Source of the DNA: Corynebacterium humireducens NBRC 106098 = DSM 45392
GTDB taxonomy: Bacteria > Actinomycetota > Actinomycetes > Mycobacteriales > Mycobacteriaceae
Length of the DNA: 64,000 nucleotides
Assembly: GCF_000819445.1 (NCBI RefSeq)
Contig: NZ_CP005286.1
Location: forward strand, 2,046,001 to 2,110,000
Reading direction: 5' to 3'
A program made the translations under genes and the position numbers. Below the pieces are notes generated by a model. The model did not search any database, was not told where the DNA came from, and was given only the letters and a program-made list of their open reading frames with translations. Below, piece by piece: positions 29,290 through 38,612 of this stretch. The stretch's first letter is position 1; each line of letters opens with the position of its first letter.

Positions 29290-30032
29290 TACTGGCTCAC
29301 CGTCCTGTTCTCGATGCCGGTCTCCTGCGGGCCGACCTCGACGACGCGGTCGACGAAGATGCCGGGCAGGTCGACGTCCTCGGGGTCGATGACGTCGACG
29401 AGGTGCTCCACCTGCGCGATGGTGACCTTGCCGCTCATCGCGGCGTCGGGGTTGAAGTTCTGGGCCGTTCTGTTGAAGACCAGGTTGCCGTAGCGGTCGC
29501 CCTTGTGGGCGTGGACCAGCGCGTAGTCGGCGCGGATGGACTCCTCGAGGACGTAGAGCTGGCCGTTGAACTCGCGGGTCTCCTTCGGCTTGGAGTACAC
29601 CGCGACGGTGCCGTCGGGGTTGTAACGCTGCGGCAGGCCGCCCTCGGCGACCTGGGTGCCCACGCCGGCGGTGGTGTAGAAGGCGGGGATGCCGGCACCC
29701 CCGGCGCGCATGCGCTCGGCGAGGGTGCCCTGCGGGGTGAACTCGACGGTGAGTTCACCGGCGAGGTACTGGCGGGCGTACTCCTTGTTGGAGCCGAGGT
29801 AGGAGCCGATCGACTTGGCGATGCGCCCGTCGGCCAGCAGCAGGCCGAGGCCGAAGCCGTCGGTGCCGAGGTTGTTGGAGACGATGGTCAGGTCGGTCGC
29901 GCCCTGCTCGCGGAGGGCGTCGATGAGGCGGGCGGGGATGCCGACCAGACCGAATCCACCGACGGCGATCGTCGCGCCATCCGGGATATCGGCCACGGCC
30001 GCATCTGTAGTGGGGAAGGTCTTGTCAAGCAT
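29289..30032 (-). CDS. pcaI: 3-oxoadipate CoA-transferase subunit A
   Basis: Alpha subunit of the 3-oxoadipate:succinyl-CoA transferase, 247 residues. It has the CoA-binding Gly motif [20 protein letters not shown] (residues 19-38), then [16 protein letters not shown] and [16 protein letters not shown]. It is divergent from pcaR with a 70-nt shared control region holding a tandem palindromic operator, so induction with the other pca genes is expected. Confidence 0.93.
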   Translation of the reverse strand: MLDKTFPTTDAAVADIPDGATIAVGGFGLVGIPARLIDALREQGATDLTIVSNNLGTDGFGLGLLLADGRIAKSIGSYLGSNKEYARQYLAGELTVEFTPQGTLAERMRAGGAGIPAFYTTAGVGTQVAEGGLPQRYNPDGTVAVYSKPKETREFNGQLYVLEESIRADYALVHAHKGDRYGNLVFNRTAQNFNPDAAMSGKVTIAQVEHLVDVIDPEDVDLPGIFVDRVVEVGPQETGIENRTVSQ

Positions 30033-30052
30033 GACTCAGACTGTACACTGGA

Positions 30053-30086
30053 GTTCACTTGCTGCACAAGGGTTCACATTGCGAAC
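30053..30086. promoter_or_regulatory. IclR/PcaR-type operator between pcaI and pcaR
   Basis: GTTCAC at 30053 and again at 30072, 19 nt apart; the second opens the palindrome GTTCACATTGCGAAC (30072-30086). The same layout occurs upstream of pcaH. It lies between the divergent pcaIJ and pcaR starts, where an IclR repressor would act on both. Confidence 0.7.
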
Positions 30087-30102
30087 AAGAAAGGAGTCGG
30101 TC

Positions 30103-30879
30103 ATGACGCCACCCGAGGCCCCCAACGTCCAGTCACTGGTACGCGGCCTGTCGGTCATCCGCACCTTCAACGCCGACCACCCCCGCCAGACACTCGCCCA
30201 GGTCGCCGAGTCCACCGGACTCGCCCGCGCCACCGCCCGCCGCTTCCTGCACACCCTGGTCACCGTGGGCTACGCAGGCACCGACGGCACCGAGTTCTGG
30301 CTCGCCCCCCGCGTCCTCGAACTGGGCTACAGCTACCTCTCCGGCCTCGGGCTCCCCGCCATCGCGCAGCCGCGCCTGGAGGAACTGTCCCGCCACATCG
30401 GCGAGTCCTCCTCCCTCTCCGTCCTCGACGGCAACGACGTCGTCTACGTCAACCGGGTGCCGGTGCGCAGGATCATGACGGTGTCCATCACCATCGGCAC
30501 CCGCTTCCCCGCGTACGCCACCTCGATGGGCCGCGTCATCCTCGCGGGACTGCCCGACGAGGAACTCGAGGCGTACCTCGCCGACGTCGAGCTCGAGCCC
30601 CTCACGCCCGCCACGCTTGTCGACGTCCCCTCCCTCCGCGCCGAACTCACCCGCATCAGGGAGCAGGGCTTCGCCATCGTCGACCAGGAACTCGAGCCGG
30701 GACTACGCTCACTTGCAGCCCCCGTGTACTCGCCGTCCGGGCGGGTGGTGGCGGCGGTGAACGTCTCGACGCAGACCGTCGTCCACGACCTGGAGGACCT
30801 GCACGACCGCTTCCTCCCGGCGCTCATCGACACCGCCGAACTCATCACCGCCGACCTGGCGGCCACGGAACTCTTCTAG
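30103..30879 (+). CDS. pcaR: IclR family regulator of the beta-ketoadipate genes (PcaR)
   Basis: A 258-residue IclR regulator. The N-terminal winged helix spans about 10-70 (VQSLVRGLSVIRTFNADHPR, TLAQVAESTGLARATARRFL), and the effector domain about 85-255 has GLPAIAQPRLEELSRHIGES and YVNRVPVRRIMTV. The start at ATG 30103 has AAGGAG at good spacing. It is divergent from pcaIJ and directly upstream of pcaF-pcaD, so it probably controls both sides through the operator at 30053-30086. Corynebacterial PcaR is known as a repressor in this position; here the role is inferred from family and context. Confidence 0.9.
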   Translation: MTPPEAPNVQSLVRGLSVIRTFNADHPRQTLAQVAESTGLARATARRFLHTLVTVGYAGTDGTEFWLAPRVLELGYSYLSGLGLPAIAQPRLEELSRHIGESSSLSVLDGNDVVYVNRVPVRRIMTVSITIGTRFPAYATSMGRVILAGLPDEELEAYLADVELEPLTPATLVDVPSLRAELTRIREQGFAIVDQELEPGLRSLAAPVYSPSGRVVAAVNVSTQTVVHDLEDLHDRFLPALIDTAELITADLAATELF

Positions 30880-30893
30880 AAAGGCCCACTACC

Positions 30894-32117
30894 TTGTCTG
30901 ACACCGACATCGTCATCTGCTCCCCGCTGCGCACCGCCGTCGGCGGCTACGGCGGACAGTTCACCACCGTGCCCGTCCAGGAACTCGCCGCCACCGTGGT
31001 CAGGGCAGTCATGGAACGCACCGGCCTCAACCCGCAGGACGTCGACGACCTCATCCTCGGCCAGGCCTCCCCCAACGGTGCCGCCCCCGCCCTCGGCCGC
31101 GTCGTCGCCCTCGACGCCGGCCTCGGTGACACCGTCCCCGGCATGCAGCTCGACCGCCGCTGCGGCTCCGGCCTCCAGGCCGTGGCCACCGCGGCCGCCC
31201 ACATCGCCTCCGGCGCCGCGGACCTCATCATCGCCGGTGGCGCCGAGTCCATGTCCCGCACCGAGTACACCGTCGACGCCGACGTCCGCTGGGGCAAGAA
31301 GGCCGGCAACATGGTCTTCCGCGACCGCCTCGCCGAGGCCCGAGAGACCGCCGGCGGCAAGAACCACCCGATCCCCGGCGGCATGATCGAGACCGCCGAG
31401 AACCTCCGCGAGGAGTACTCCATCACCCGTGAGGCCCAGGACGAGATGTCCGTCGCCTCCCACGCCCGCGCCGTCGCCGCGCAGGAGAACGGCATCTTCG
31501 CCGAGGAGATCGTGCCGGTCACGATCCCGCAGCGCCGCGGTGAGCCGCTCGTCGTGGACACCGACGAGCACCCGCGCCCGGGCACCTCCCTGGAGAAGCT
31601 GTCGACGCTGCGCCCCATCATGGGCCGCCAGGACGCCGACGCCACCGTCACGGCCGGCAACGCCTCCGGCCAGAACGACGGCGCCGCCGCCATGATCGTC
31701 ACCACCCGCGCCCGCGCCGCGGAGCTGGGCCTGACCCCCTCCGTCGTGCTGCGCGGCTGGGCCGTCGCCGGCGTCGCCCCGGAGACCATGGGCATCGGCC
31801 CGGTCCCGGCCACCAGGAAGGTCCTCGACCGCCTCGGCATGACCCTCGACGACATCGACCTCATCGAGCTCAACGAGGCCTTCGCCGCCCAGGCGCTCTC
31901 CGTCCTGGCCGAGTGGGGCATCTCCGCCGATGATCCGCGCCTCAACCCGCTGGGCTCCGGCATCTCCCTGGGCCACCCGGTCGGCGCCACCGGTGCCCGC
32001 ATGCTCGTCACCGCCTCCCACCAGCTGCAGCGCACCGACGCGAAGACCGCCCTGGTCACCATGTGCATCGGCGGCGGCCAGGGACTGGCGGCCGTGATCG
32101 AGAAGGTGGAGGCTTAA
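30894..32117 (+). CDS. pcaF: 3-oxoadipyl-CoA thiolase
   Basis: Cleaves 3-oxoadipyl-CoA to succinyl-CoA and acetyl-CoA, the last step of the pathway. A 407-residue thiolase with nucleophilic Cys in QLDRRCGSGLQAV (about 90), NEAFAAQALSVL, GHPVGATGARM (catalytic His) and the second Cys in TMCIGGGQG. The start is the rare TTG at 30894, with AAAGG upstream; the frame is open far to the left but the thiolase fold begins at SDTDIVICSPLRTA. It follows pcaR by 14 nt and pcaD by a 3-nt gap, so pcaR-pcaF-pcaD form an operon. Confidence 0.93.
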   Translation: MSDTDIVICSPLRTAVGGYGGQFTTVPVQELAATVVRAVMERTGLNPQDVDDLILGQASPNGAAPALGRVVALDAGLGDTVPGMQLDRRCGSGLQAVATAAAHIASGAADLIIAGGAESMSRTEYTVDADVRWGKKAGNMVFRDRLAEARETAGGKNHPIPGGMIETAENLREEYSITREAQDEMSVASHARAVAAQENGIFAEEIVPVTIPQRRGEPLVVDTDEHPRPGTSLEKLSTLRPIMGRQDADATVTAGNASGQNDGAAAMIVTTRARAAELGLTPSVVLRGWAVAGVAPETMGIGPVPATRKVLDRLGMTLDDIDLIELNEAFAAQALSVLAEWGISADDPRLNPLGSGISLGHPVGATGARMLVTASHQLQRTDAKTALVTMCIGGGQGLAAVIEKVEA

Positions 32118-32120
32118 GGC

Positions 32121-32888
32121 ATGATCCTCCACTCCGTCTCCCACGGTGCCGAACACGGCGGCGAGCCCATCGTCTTCCTCGGCTCCATCGCCTCCACCAC
32201 CGACATGTGGCTCCCACAGCTCGATGCCCTGTCCGCCGGCCACCACGTGATCGCCCTCGACCACCGCGGCCACGGGCTCTCCCCCGACCCGGACGTCGCC
32301 CCCGGGGAGACCACCTTCGACGACCTCGCCGACGACGTCCTGTCCACCCTGGACTCCCTCGGCGTCGACCGGTTCCACGTCGTCGGCCTGTCCCTGGGCG
32401 GTGCGATCGCGCAGTACCTGGCGCTGACGTCCCCGCGCGTGATCAGTGCCGCGTTCCTGTGCACCGCCGCCTACTTCGGCGGCCCGGAGAAGTGGAACCC
32501 GCGCGCCGAACTCACCCGCGCCCAGGGCCTCGAGCCCATGGCCGACGGCGTCATCGACTTCTGGCTCACCCAGGGTTTCCAGGAGGCACACCCCGCCACC
32601 ACCGCCGCCTACCGCCGCATGGTGACCTCCACCCGCGGCACCGGCTACGCCTCCTGCTCCGACGCCCTCGCCCACTGGGACGTCCGCGAACGCCTCGCCG
32701 AGATCACCGTCCCCGTGCTCGCCCTGGCCGCCGTGGATGACCAGTCCACTCCCCCGGCGGCCCTCAAGGAGATCGCCGACGGCGTTACCGGCCCGGTCAC
32801 CTACGTGAAGGTCTCCCCCGGCGCCCACGTCCCCGCCATCGAGGTGCCTGAGCAGGTGAACAAGGCTCTGCTGGAGTTCTTCGGCTAG
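32121..32888 (+). CDS. pcaD: 3-oxoadipate enol-lactonase
   Basis: Hydrolyses 3-oxoadipate enol-lactone, the point where the protocatechuate and catechol branches meet. A 255-residue alpha/beta hydrolase: nucleophile Ser in VVGLSLGGAIAQYL (about 92), oxyanion region FLGSIASTTDMWLPQLDAL, acid in LAAVDDQSTPP and His near the C-terminus in SPGAHVPAIEVPEQV. It is not fused to PcaC (no PcaL), in agreement with a separate pcaC at 48.2 kb. Last gene of pcaR-pcaF-pcaD. Confidence 0.92.
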   Translation: MILHSVSHGAEHGGEPIVFLGSIASTTDMWLPQLDALSAGHHVIALDHRGHGLSPDPDVAPGETTFDDLADDVLSTLDSLGVDRFHVVGLSLGGAIAQYLALTSPRVISAAFLCTAAYFGGPEKWNPRAELTRAQGLEPMADGVIDFWLTQGFQEAHPATTAAYRRMVTSTRGTGYASCSDALAHWDVRERLAEITVPVLALAAVDDQSTPPAALKEIADGVTGPVTYVKVSPGAHVPAIEVPEQVNKALLEFFG

Positions 32889-32904
32889 GTCTGCTTCTCG
32901 CCTG

Positions 32905-32917
32905 CTTATCGACGCCG
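32905..32917 (+). repeat. GCTTNTCGACGCC motif, intergenic copy (N=A)
   Basis: Exact 13-mer 17 nt after the pcaD stop, abutting the terminator hairpin at 32916. An oppositely oriented 11-mer with the same N base lies just past the far side of the defence genes, at 39568-39578. Confidence 0.7.
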
Positions 32918-32947
32918 CCGCCTCCCCGTTACCGGGGAGGCGGCGGT
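32916..32947. terminator. Terminator between pcaD and yoeB
   Basis: CCGCCGCCTCCCCG pairs with CGGGGAGGCGGCGG around a TTAC loop, between two convergent genes. Confidence 0.75.
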
Positions 32948-32968
32948 GTTGTCATGTGGTGCGCAACC

Positions 32969-33241
32969 TCACTCGTAGTGGCTCCACATTCTGAGCACGT
33001 GGACCACGCGTTCTTCCGGATGCACCTCATAGAGCAATCGGTGCTGGATGTTGATCCTCCGGGAGTACACACCGGCCAGATCCCCCACGAGCTTCTCGAA
33101 TCGGGGCGGAGATGTGAAGGGGTCTTTCCTCAGCACCTCGAGCAACTGCTGCGTCCTCGCCTTCAGCCCTGCAGCTGCGAGCTTCTTGGCATCCTTGTGG
33201 GCGTGTCGGGAAAAGACCAGAGTCCACTCCGCTGTCACCAC
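32969..33241 (-). CDS. yoeB: YoeB/Txe family toxin
   Basis: RelE-fold mRNA interferase expected to cut mRNA at the ribosome. The 90-residue protein has SRHAHKDAKKLAAAGLKART, FEKLVGDLAGVYSRRINIQH, RLLYEVHPEERVVHVLRMW and the C-terminal SHYE with the conserved His-Tyr of YoeB. It overlaps the antitoxin gene by 7 nt, antitoxin first, the usual order. Lies at the left edge of the defence island. Confidence 0.93.
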   Translation of the reverse strand: MVTAEWTLVFSRHAHKDAKKLAAAGLKARTQQLLEVLRKDPFTSPPRFEKLVGDLAGVYSRRINIQHRLLYEVHPEERVVHVLRMWSHYE

Positions 33242-33477
33242 TCAATCTCCGTGGTTCCAGCCTGGTGACCCTCGAGCCGTGCCTGGCGGACGGACTCCAC
33301 CAGTCCGGGAACACCGACCAGGTGCAGGGTCTCTTGAACGGCCACCCAGTCAGCCTCCGAGATCAGCACGGCATTGCCGCGCTGGCCCGTGATGGTAACG
33401 GGAGTAGAACTCTCGTTGACCTCGTCGATCAGGCGGTAGAGGTTTGCCCGCGCGTTGGTCGCGCTCACTGTGCCCAT
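33235..33477 (-). CDS. yefM: Phd/YefM family antitoxin
   Basis: An 80-residue antitoxin: N-terminal DNA-binding and dimerisation domain (TVSATNARANLYRLIDEVNE, TPVTITGQRGNAVLISEADW) and a flexible C-terminal part that would wrap the toxin. GGAGGG precedes the ATG at 33477. The promoter carries several GTACG repeats, as expected for autoregulation by the YefM-YoeB complex. It is divergent from the type ISP gene, 143 nt away, so the complex could also influence that promoter. Confidence 0.93.
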   Translation of the reverse strand: MGTVSATNARANLYRLIDEVNESSTPVTITGQRGNAVLISEADWVAVQETLHLVGVPGLVESVRQARLEGHQAGTTEIEW

Positions 33478-33499
33478 CGTGCACTCACCCTCCGAGTCT

Positions 33500-33555
33500 T
33501 CGCACGTACGTGATTCCGTACCTCAAAACGTACGCCTTCTCGTACGTGAGGTCAA
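33500..33555 (-). promoter_or_regulatory. Autoregulated promoter of yefM-yoeB
   Basis: Minus strand TTGACC (33550-33555), a 17-nt spacer, then TACGTT (33527-33532). Around it lie repeated GTACG half-sites: CACGTACGTG (33503-33512), a GTAC beside it, ACGTACG over the -10 and CGTACGTG in the spacer. They are probably bound by the toxin-antitoxin complex. Confidence 0.65.
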
Positions 33556-33620
33556 GGGCCACTTCCGCGGGTCCGGCAGTATGTGCCCCGCGCTTTGCGC
33601 ACTCAGGCACAATATCTTCC

Positions 33621-36600
33621 ATGTCTTCGATCATGGATGCCCTGTCTGCGCTGCGCGAGAACCCCACCCACGGCAATCACGGGTTGTCCTTCGAGAAGCT
33701 CATGGTCAACTACTTCAAGCTCGACCCGACCCTGGCGAAGGAGTACGACGAGGTCTACGAGTGGAGTGACTGGCCGTACAACGACAACCTGCCGGACACC
33801 GGGATCGACCTTGTCGCCCGTCACGCGGAGAGCGGTCGGTGGGCCGCCATCCAGTGCAAGTTCTACGCGCCGACGACCTACCTGCAGAAGAGCCACTTGG
33901 ACACCTTCTTCGAACGGTCCGGGCGTACCTTCACCACTGAACGCGGGGTGGAGACCTTCGCCAACCGCATCATCGTCTCCACCACCGACCGGTGGAGCAG
34001 GAACGCCGAGGAGATGCTGGAGAACCAGCCCATCCCGGTCAGCCGCATCGGCATCGGCGCCATGGCCGAGTCCCCCATCAACTGGGACATCGCCTACCCG
34101 AACTCCGAGCTCACCATCAACCTCTCACGGCGGGAGACGTTCAAGCCGCGTCCGCACCAGCACACGGCGATCGAGAAGACCCTGGCAGGCTTCGACACTC
34201 ACGACCGCGGCAAACTCATCATGGCGTGCGGCACCGGCAAGACCTTCACGGCGCTGCGCCTCGCCGAGCAGGTGGCCATCAGGAACGCTCCCCCGACCGC
34301 CACGAAGGAGGAGGACAGGAAGAACCGGGCGAACGCCCGCGTCCTCTTCCTCGTCCCCTCGATCTCCCTGCTCTCCCAGACCCTGCGTGAGTGGACCGCC
34401 CAGACCGAGCTGGATCTGCGCGCCTACGCCGTCTGCTCCGACTCCAAGGTCTCGAAGGCCGCCGAGGACATCGCCACCTATGACCTCGAGGTCCCCGTCT
34501 CCACCAACGGCAGGGACATCGCCGCCCGCCTCGCCCAGCGCAAGCGCGCCGCCGGCCTGACGGTGGTCTTCTCCACCTACCAGTCCCTCCCCGCGATTCA
34601 CGATGCCCAGCAGGAGGGCCTCGCCGACTTCGACCTGGTCATCTGCGATGAGGCGCACCGCACCACCGGCGTCACCCTCGCCGGCGAGGACGCCTCCAAC
34701 TTCGTCCGCATTCACGACAACAACTACGTCAAGGCCGCCAAGCGCCTGTACATGACCGCCACCCCACGGCTTTTCGACGACGCCGTCAAGGGCAAGGCCG
34801 CCGAGCACTCCGCCGAACTGGCGTCGATGGACGACGAGTCCGTCTACGGCCCTGAGTTCCACCGCCTCGGCTTCGGTGAGGCCGTGGAGAAGGGCCTGCT
34901 CACCGACTACAAGGTCCTGGTCATGACCGTCGATGAGCAGCTCGCCTCCGACACCATGGCCCGCTTCACCCCGCAGCCCGGCCAGGAGCTCACCCTCGAC
35001 ATGGCCTCGGCGATGATAGGCACCTGGACCGCGCTAGCCAAGCGGTCCGGCCGGGAGCAGGGCACGAAGAGCGGTTTCGAGGAGGATGCCGCGCCCATGC
35101 AGCGCACCGTGGCGTTCGCCCGCGACATCAAGACCTCGAAGAAGATCGCCGAGTCCTTCCCCACGCTGATCTCCAACTTCACCGACACCCTCCGCGAGAA
35201 GGCCGCGACCAACGACATCTCACTCCACAACATCGATCTCGAGGTCGGTGCCCACCACGTCGACGGTGGCATGAACGCCATGGAGCGCAGCTCCCACCTC
35301 ACGTGGCTGGAGGCCCCGCTCCGGGAGAACAAGACCCGTATTCTCACCAACGCGCGGTGCCTCTCCGAGGGCGTCGACGTCCCCGCCCTCGACTCCGTGG
35401 TCTTCTTCAACCCGCGCAACTCCATGGTCGACGTCGTCCAGTCCGTCGGCCGCGTCATGCGCAAATCGGAGGGCAAAGACTACGGCTACATCATCCTGCC
35501 TGTCGCCGTCCCGCCCGGAGTCTCCCCCTCCCAGGCGCTCAACGACAACGTCCGCTTCAAGGTCGTGTGGCAGATCCTCAACGCCCTGCGCGCCCACGAC
35601 GACCGCTTCAACGCCCAGGTCAACTCCATCTCACTCAACGAGGGTGACGTGAAGGACCTTCCGGTCGTCACCGATCACGTCGGCGCCACCTCCGGCACCG
35701 AGGCCTACGCCGACGCGGACAACACCGCCACCCAGATGGTGCTGTTCTCACTTGAACAGTGGCAGGAGGCGCTCTACACCAAGCTCGTCGACAAGGTCGG
35801 CACCCGCACCTACTGGGAGGACTGGGCCGACGATGTCGCCGACATCGCCGAAGCACAGGTCCTCCGCATCACCTCGCTTATCGACGCCGCCGACACGCCC
35901 GTCCGCGCCGAATTCGAGCGCTTCGTCGAAGGCCTGCGCGGCAACCTCAACGACTCCATCACCGAGGCCGAGGCGATCAGCATGCTCTCCCAGCACCTGA
36001 TCACCGCCCCCGTCTTCGACGCCCTCTTCGCCGACAGCGACTTCATCTCCCACAACCCCGTCGCCCAGGTGATGAACCGCATGGTCGAGGCACTCGCCGA
36101 TTCCCAACTCGAATCCGAAACCGAATCCCTGACCAAGTTCTACGACTCCGTCCGCATCCGCGCCGCCGAAGTCACCAGCGCCTCCGGCAAACAGACCGTG
36201 ATCAAAGAACTCTACGAACGCTTCTTCCGCAAGGCCTTCAAGAAGCAATCCGACGCCCTCGGCATCGTCTACACCCCCATTGAAATCGTCGACTTCATCC
36301 TCCGCACCGCCGACGACGTCTCCCGCAAACACTTCGGCCGCGGACTCACCGGTGAGGGCGTACACATCCTCGACCCCTTCACCGGCACCGGCACATTCAT
36401 GGTCCGACTCCTCCAGTCCGGCCTCATCACACCCGAAGACCTGGCCCGCAAGTACGCGACCGAACTCCACGCCACCGAGATCATGCTGCTCGCCTACTAC
36501 GTGGCAGCAGTCAACATCGAATCCACGTATCAGGCACTTCGTGAAGAGGCCGCCCAACGTGAGGGCACCGAATCCCCCGCCTACGAACCCTTCGAGGGCA

Positions 36601-38612
36601 TCGCCCTGGCAGACACCTTCCAAATCCACGAGGAGGACGACCAACTCGACCTCGACTACTTCGTAGACAACAACTCCCGCATCGAGCGACAGAAGAAAGC
36701 CCCCGTACGGGTCATCATCGGCAACCCGCCCTACTCCGTGGGCCAGACTTCAGCCAATGACCTCAACGCCAACCTGAAATACCCCACCCTCGACGCACGC
36801 ATTTCGGAGACTTACGCCGCGAAGTCCACGGCCACGAACAAGAACTCCCTCTACGACTCCTACCTGCGTGCCTACCGCTGGGCCACCGACCGCATCGGAA
36901 ACCAGGGCGTTGTCGCGTTCGTCTCCAATGGCGGCTGGATCGACGGCAACACCGGCGACGGCGTGCGCCTGTCCATGGCCGAAGACTTCACCGACCTCTA
37001 CGTGTTCAACCTGCGTGGAAATGCACGGACAGCGGGAGAAGTCCGTCGCAAGGAAGCCGGCAACGTCTTCCGCGATGGCGGTCGAACATCCATCGCGATC
37101 ACGATTGGAGTCATCGACCCGGATAAGACCGGCTGCACGATCCACTACCGGGACATCGGTGACTACTTGAGTGCTGAGGAGAAGCTAAAGATTGTTGATC
37201 GCTCCACGGTGGAGAACACCCAGTGGCAGGTCATCGTCCCGAACAAGCACGGCGACTGGGTATCCCAACGATCCGAGGACTTCGAAACCTGGCCGGTCCT
37301 CGCGGGCAAGGACAATTCCGAACTGAGATTCTTCAATACGTTTTCCGCTGGCCTCAAGACAGCTCGCGATGCCTGGTGCTACGCCCCCACCAGTGCACAG
37401 GTCGAAGAAAACATGCGTCTGCTCATCGACACCTACGAATCAGCCCGCCAAGCATTTCCGGACTGGGCGGCTGACAACGGTATTGCGAAGCCACGGGAAG
37501 CCGATGTCAATCAGTTCCTGGCCCAGAATCCCGAGTACGCCAACCTCAGGAAAATCTCGTGGAACCGGAGCCTGAAAAACCAGCTGGCCAAGAATGACTC
37601 AATCGATCTTCGAAGCGCAGCGATAACAACATCGCTGTACCGACCTTTCACCTCATACCAGGTGTACTTCGACAGACCTGTCAACGACATGGTCTACCGC
37701 ATGCCCTCGATGTTCCCGACCCCGCAGCACACCAACATCGGAATCGAATCAGCTGGTGCGAGTTCTCCGACAGGTTGGTCAGTGCTGGCATCCTCCCTAA
37801 TGCCCGATGTTCAGCTCCTTGGGAACGGTCAGTTCTTCCCGCGTTTCACTTGGGAACCGGTGGAGGCACCTAAAGGCCAACTTGCTTACGGCCAGGTGCT
37901 CGTCGATGCACAAATGGAGCCCAGCCGTTACGGCGATATCGGTGAAATCGTTGACGGTTACCGGCGCGTAGATAATGTCACCGATGAGATCAAGCATCTC
38001 TACCGCGAGGCCCTCGGTGACGATGTCACTGGAGATGACATCTTCCACTATGTCTACGGCCAGCTGCACGACCCGCAGTACCGGGAGACGTATGAGGCGG
38101 ATCTGAAGAAGATGCTGCCGCATATCGAGACCCCGACGGATCGGTCGCGCTTCGACCAGGTTTCTGCCGCCGGCAAGGAACTGATGGACCTGCACGTCGG
38201 ATACGAGGATGTTGCACCATGGCCGGTCACCGTCGAGGTCAAGCCCTCCGCTGATCCCGATGATCGGGAGACCTGGCGGGTCACCGCCTTGAAGTGGGCG
38301 AAGTACCGTGACCCGGAGACGAAGAAGCTGGTCAATGACGTCACGCGGATGATCTACAACCCGAAGGTCACGATCTCCGATATTCCGGCCGAAGCGGATG
38401 AGTACATGCTTGGGTCACGGTCTGCGCTGGCGTGGATCATCGACCGGTACAAGGTGAAGAAGGACAAGGCCTCTGGCATCGTCAACGATCCCAACGACTG
38501 GGCTGATGAGGTCGGCAACCCGAGGTACATCGCTGAGCTGATTGCTAAAGTGACCCGCGTTGCGGTGGAAACAGTCCGTATTGTCGACGGACTTCGGGAA
38601 GGAACAGAGTAA
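33621..38612 (+). CDS. Type ISP restriction-modification enzyme (single chain)
   Basis: A 1663-residue fusion of nuclease, translocase, methyltransferase and target recognition, like the LlaGI/LlaBIII group. A PD-(D/E)xK nuclease is near residues 50-80 (DTGIDLVARH ... WAAIQCKFY). SF2 helicase motifs follow: ACGTGKTFTAL near 197, VICDEAHRTTG near 340, MTATPR near 378 and QSVGRVMRKS near 607. The N6-adenine methyltransferase has LDPFTGTGTFMVRLL near 917 and IIGNPPYSVG near 1032. Residues about 1180-1660 should hold target recognition. ATG 33621 is chosen; a second in-frame Met is 4 codons later. DNA from about 37.1 to 37.9 kb is clearly less GC-rich. The mrr gene follows without a gap. Confidence 0.95.
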   Translation: MSSIMDALSALRENPTHGNHGLSFEKLMVNYFKLDPTLAKEYDEVYEWSDWPYNDNLPDTGIDLVARHAESGRWAAIQCKFYAPTTYLQKSHLDTFFERSGRTFTTERGVETFANRIIVSTTDRWSRNAEEMLENQPIPVSRIGIGAMAESPINWDIAYPNSELTINLSRRETFKPRPHQHTAIEKTLAGFDTHDRGKLIMACGTGKTFTALRLAEQVAIRNAPPTATKEEDRKNRANARVLFLVPSISLLSQTLREWTAQTELDLRAYAVCSDSKVSKAAEDIATYDLEVPVSTNGRDIAARLAQRKRAAGLTVVFSTYQSLPAIHDAQQEGLADFDLVICDEAHRTTGVTLAGEDASNFVRIHDNNYVKAAKRLYMTATPRLFDDAVKGKAAEHSAELASMDDESVYGPEFHRLGFGEAVEKGLLTDYKVLVMTVDEQLASDTMARFTPQPGQELTLDMASAMIGTWTALAKRSGREQGTKSGFEEDAAPMQRTVAFARDIKTSKKIAESFPTLISNFTDTLREKAATNDISLHNIDLEVGAHHVDGGMNAMERSSHLTWLEAPLRENKTRILTNARCLSEGVDVPALDSVVFFNPRNSMVDVVQSVGRVMRKSEGKDYGYIILPVAVPPGVSPSQALNDNVRFKVVWQILNALRAHDDRFNAQVNSISLNEGDVKDLPVVTDHVGATSGTEAYADADNTATQMVLFSLEQWQEALYTKLVDKVGTRTYWEDWADDVADIAEAQVLRITSLIDAADTPVRAEFERFVEGLRGNLNDSITEAEAISMLSQHLITAPVFDALFADSDFISHNPVAQVMNRMVEALADSQLESETESLTKFYDSVRIRAAEVTSASGKQTVIKELYERFFRKAFKKQSDALGIVYTPIEIVDFILRTADDVSRKHFGRGLTGEGVHILDPFTGTGTFMVRLLQSGLITPEDLARKYATELHATEIMLLAYYVAAVNIESTYQALREEAAQREGTESPAYEPFEGIALADTFQIHEEDDQLDLDYFVDNNSRIERQKKAPVRVIIGNPPYSVGQTSANDLNANLKYPTLDARISETYAAKSTATNKNSLYDSYLRAYRWATDRIGNQGVVAFVSNGGWIDGNTGDGVRLSMAEDFTDLYVFNLRGNARTAGEVRRKEAGNVFRDGGRTSIAITIGVIDPDKTGCTIHYRDIGDYLSAEEKLKIVDRSTVENTQWQVIVPNKHGDWVSQRSEDFETWPVLAGKDNSELRFFNTFSAGLKTARDAWCYAPTSAQVEENMRLLIDTYESARQAFPDWAADNGIAKPREADVNQFLAQNPEYANLRKISWNRSLKNQLAKNDSIDLRSAAITTSLYRPFTSYQVYFDRPVNDMVYRMPSMFPTPQHTNIGIESAGASSPTGWSVLASSLMPDVQLLGNGQFFPRFTWEPVEAPKGQLAYGQVLVDAQMEPSRYGDIGEIVDGYRRVDNVTDEIKHLYREALGDDVTGDDIFHYVYGQLHDPQYRETYEADLKKMLPHIETPTDRSRFDQVSAAGKELMDLHVGYEDVAPWPVTVEVKPSADPDDRETWRVTALKWAKYRDPETKKLVNDVTRMIYNPKVTISDIPAEADEYMLGSRSALAWIIDRYKVKKDKASGIVNDPNDWADEVGNPRYIAELIAKVTRVAVETVRIVDGLREGTE

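Noticed and set aside
32121..32888. PcaL (fused PcaC-PcaD)
   Set aside because: The protein ends at 255 residues after the lactonase, and pcaC is a separate gene at 48220-48633.
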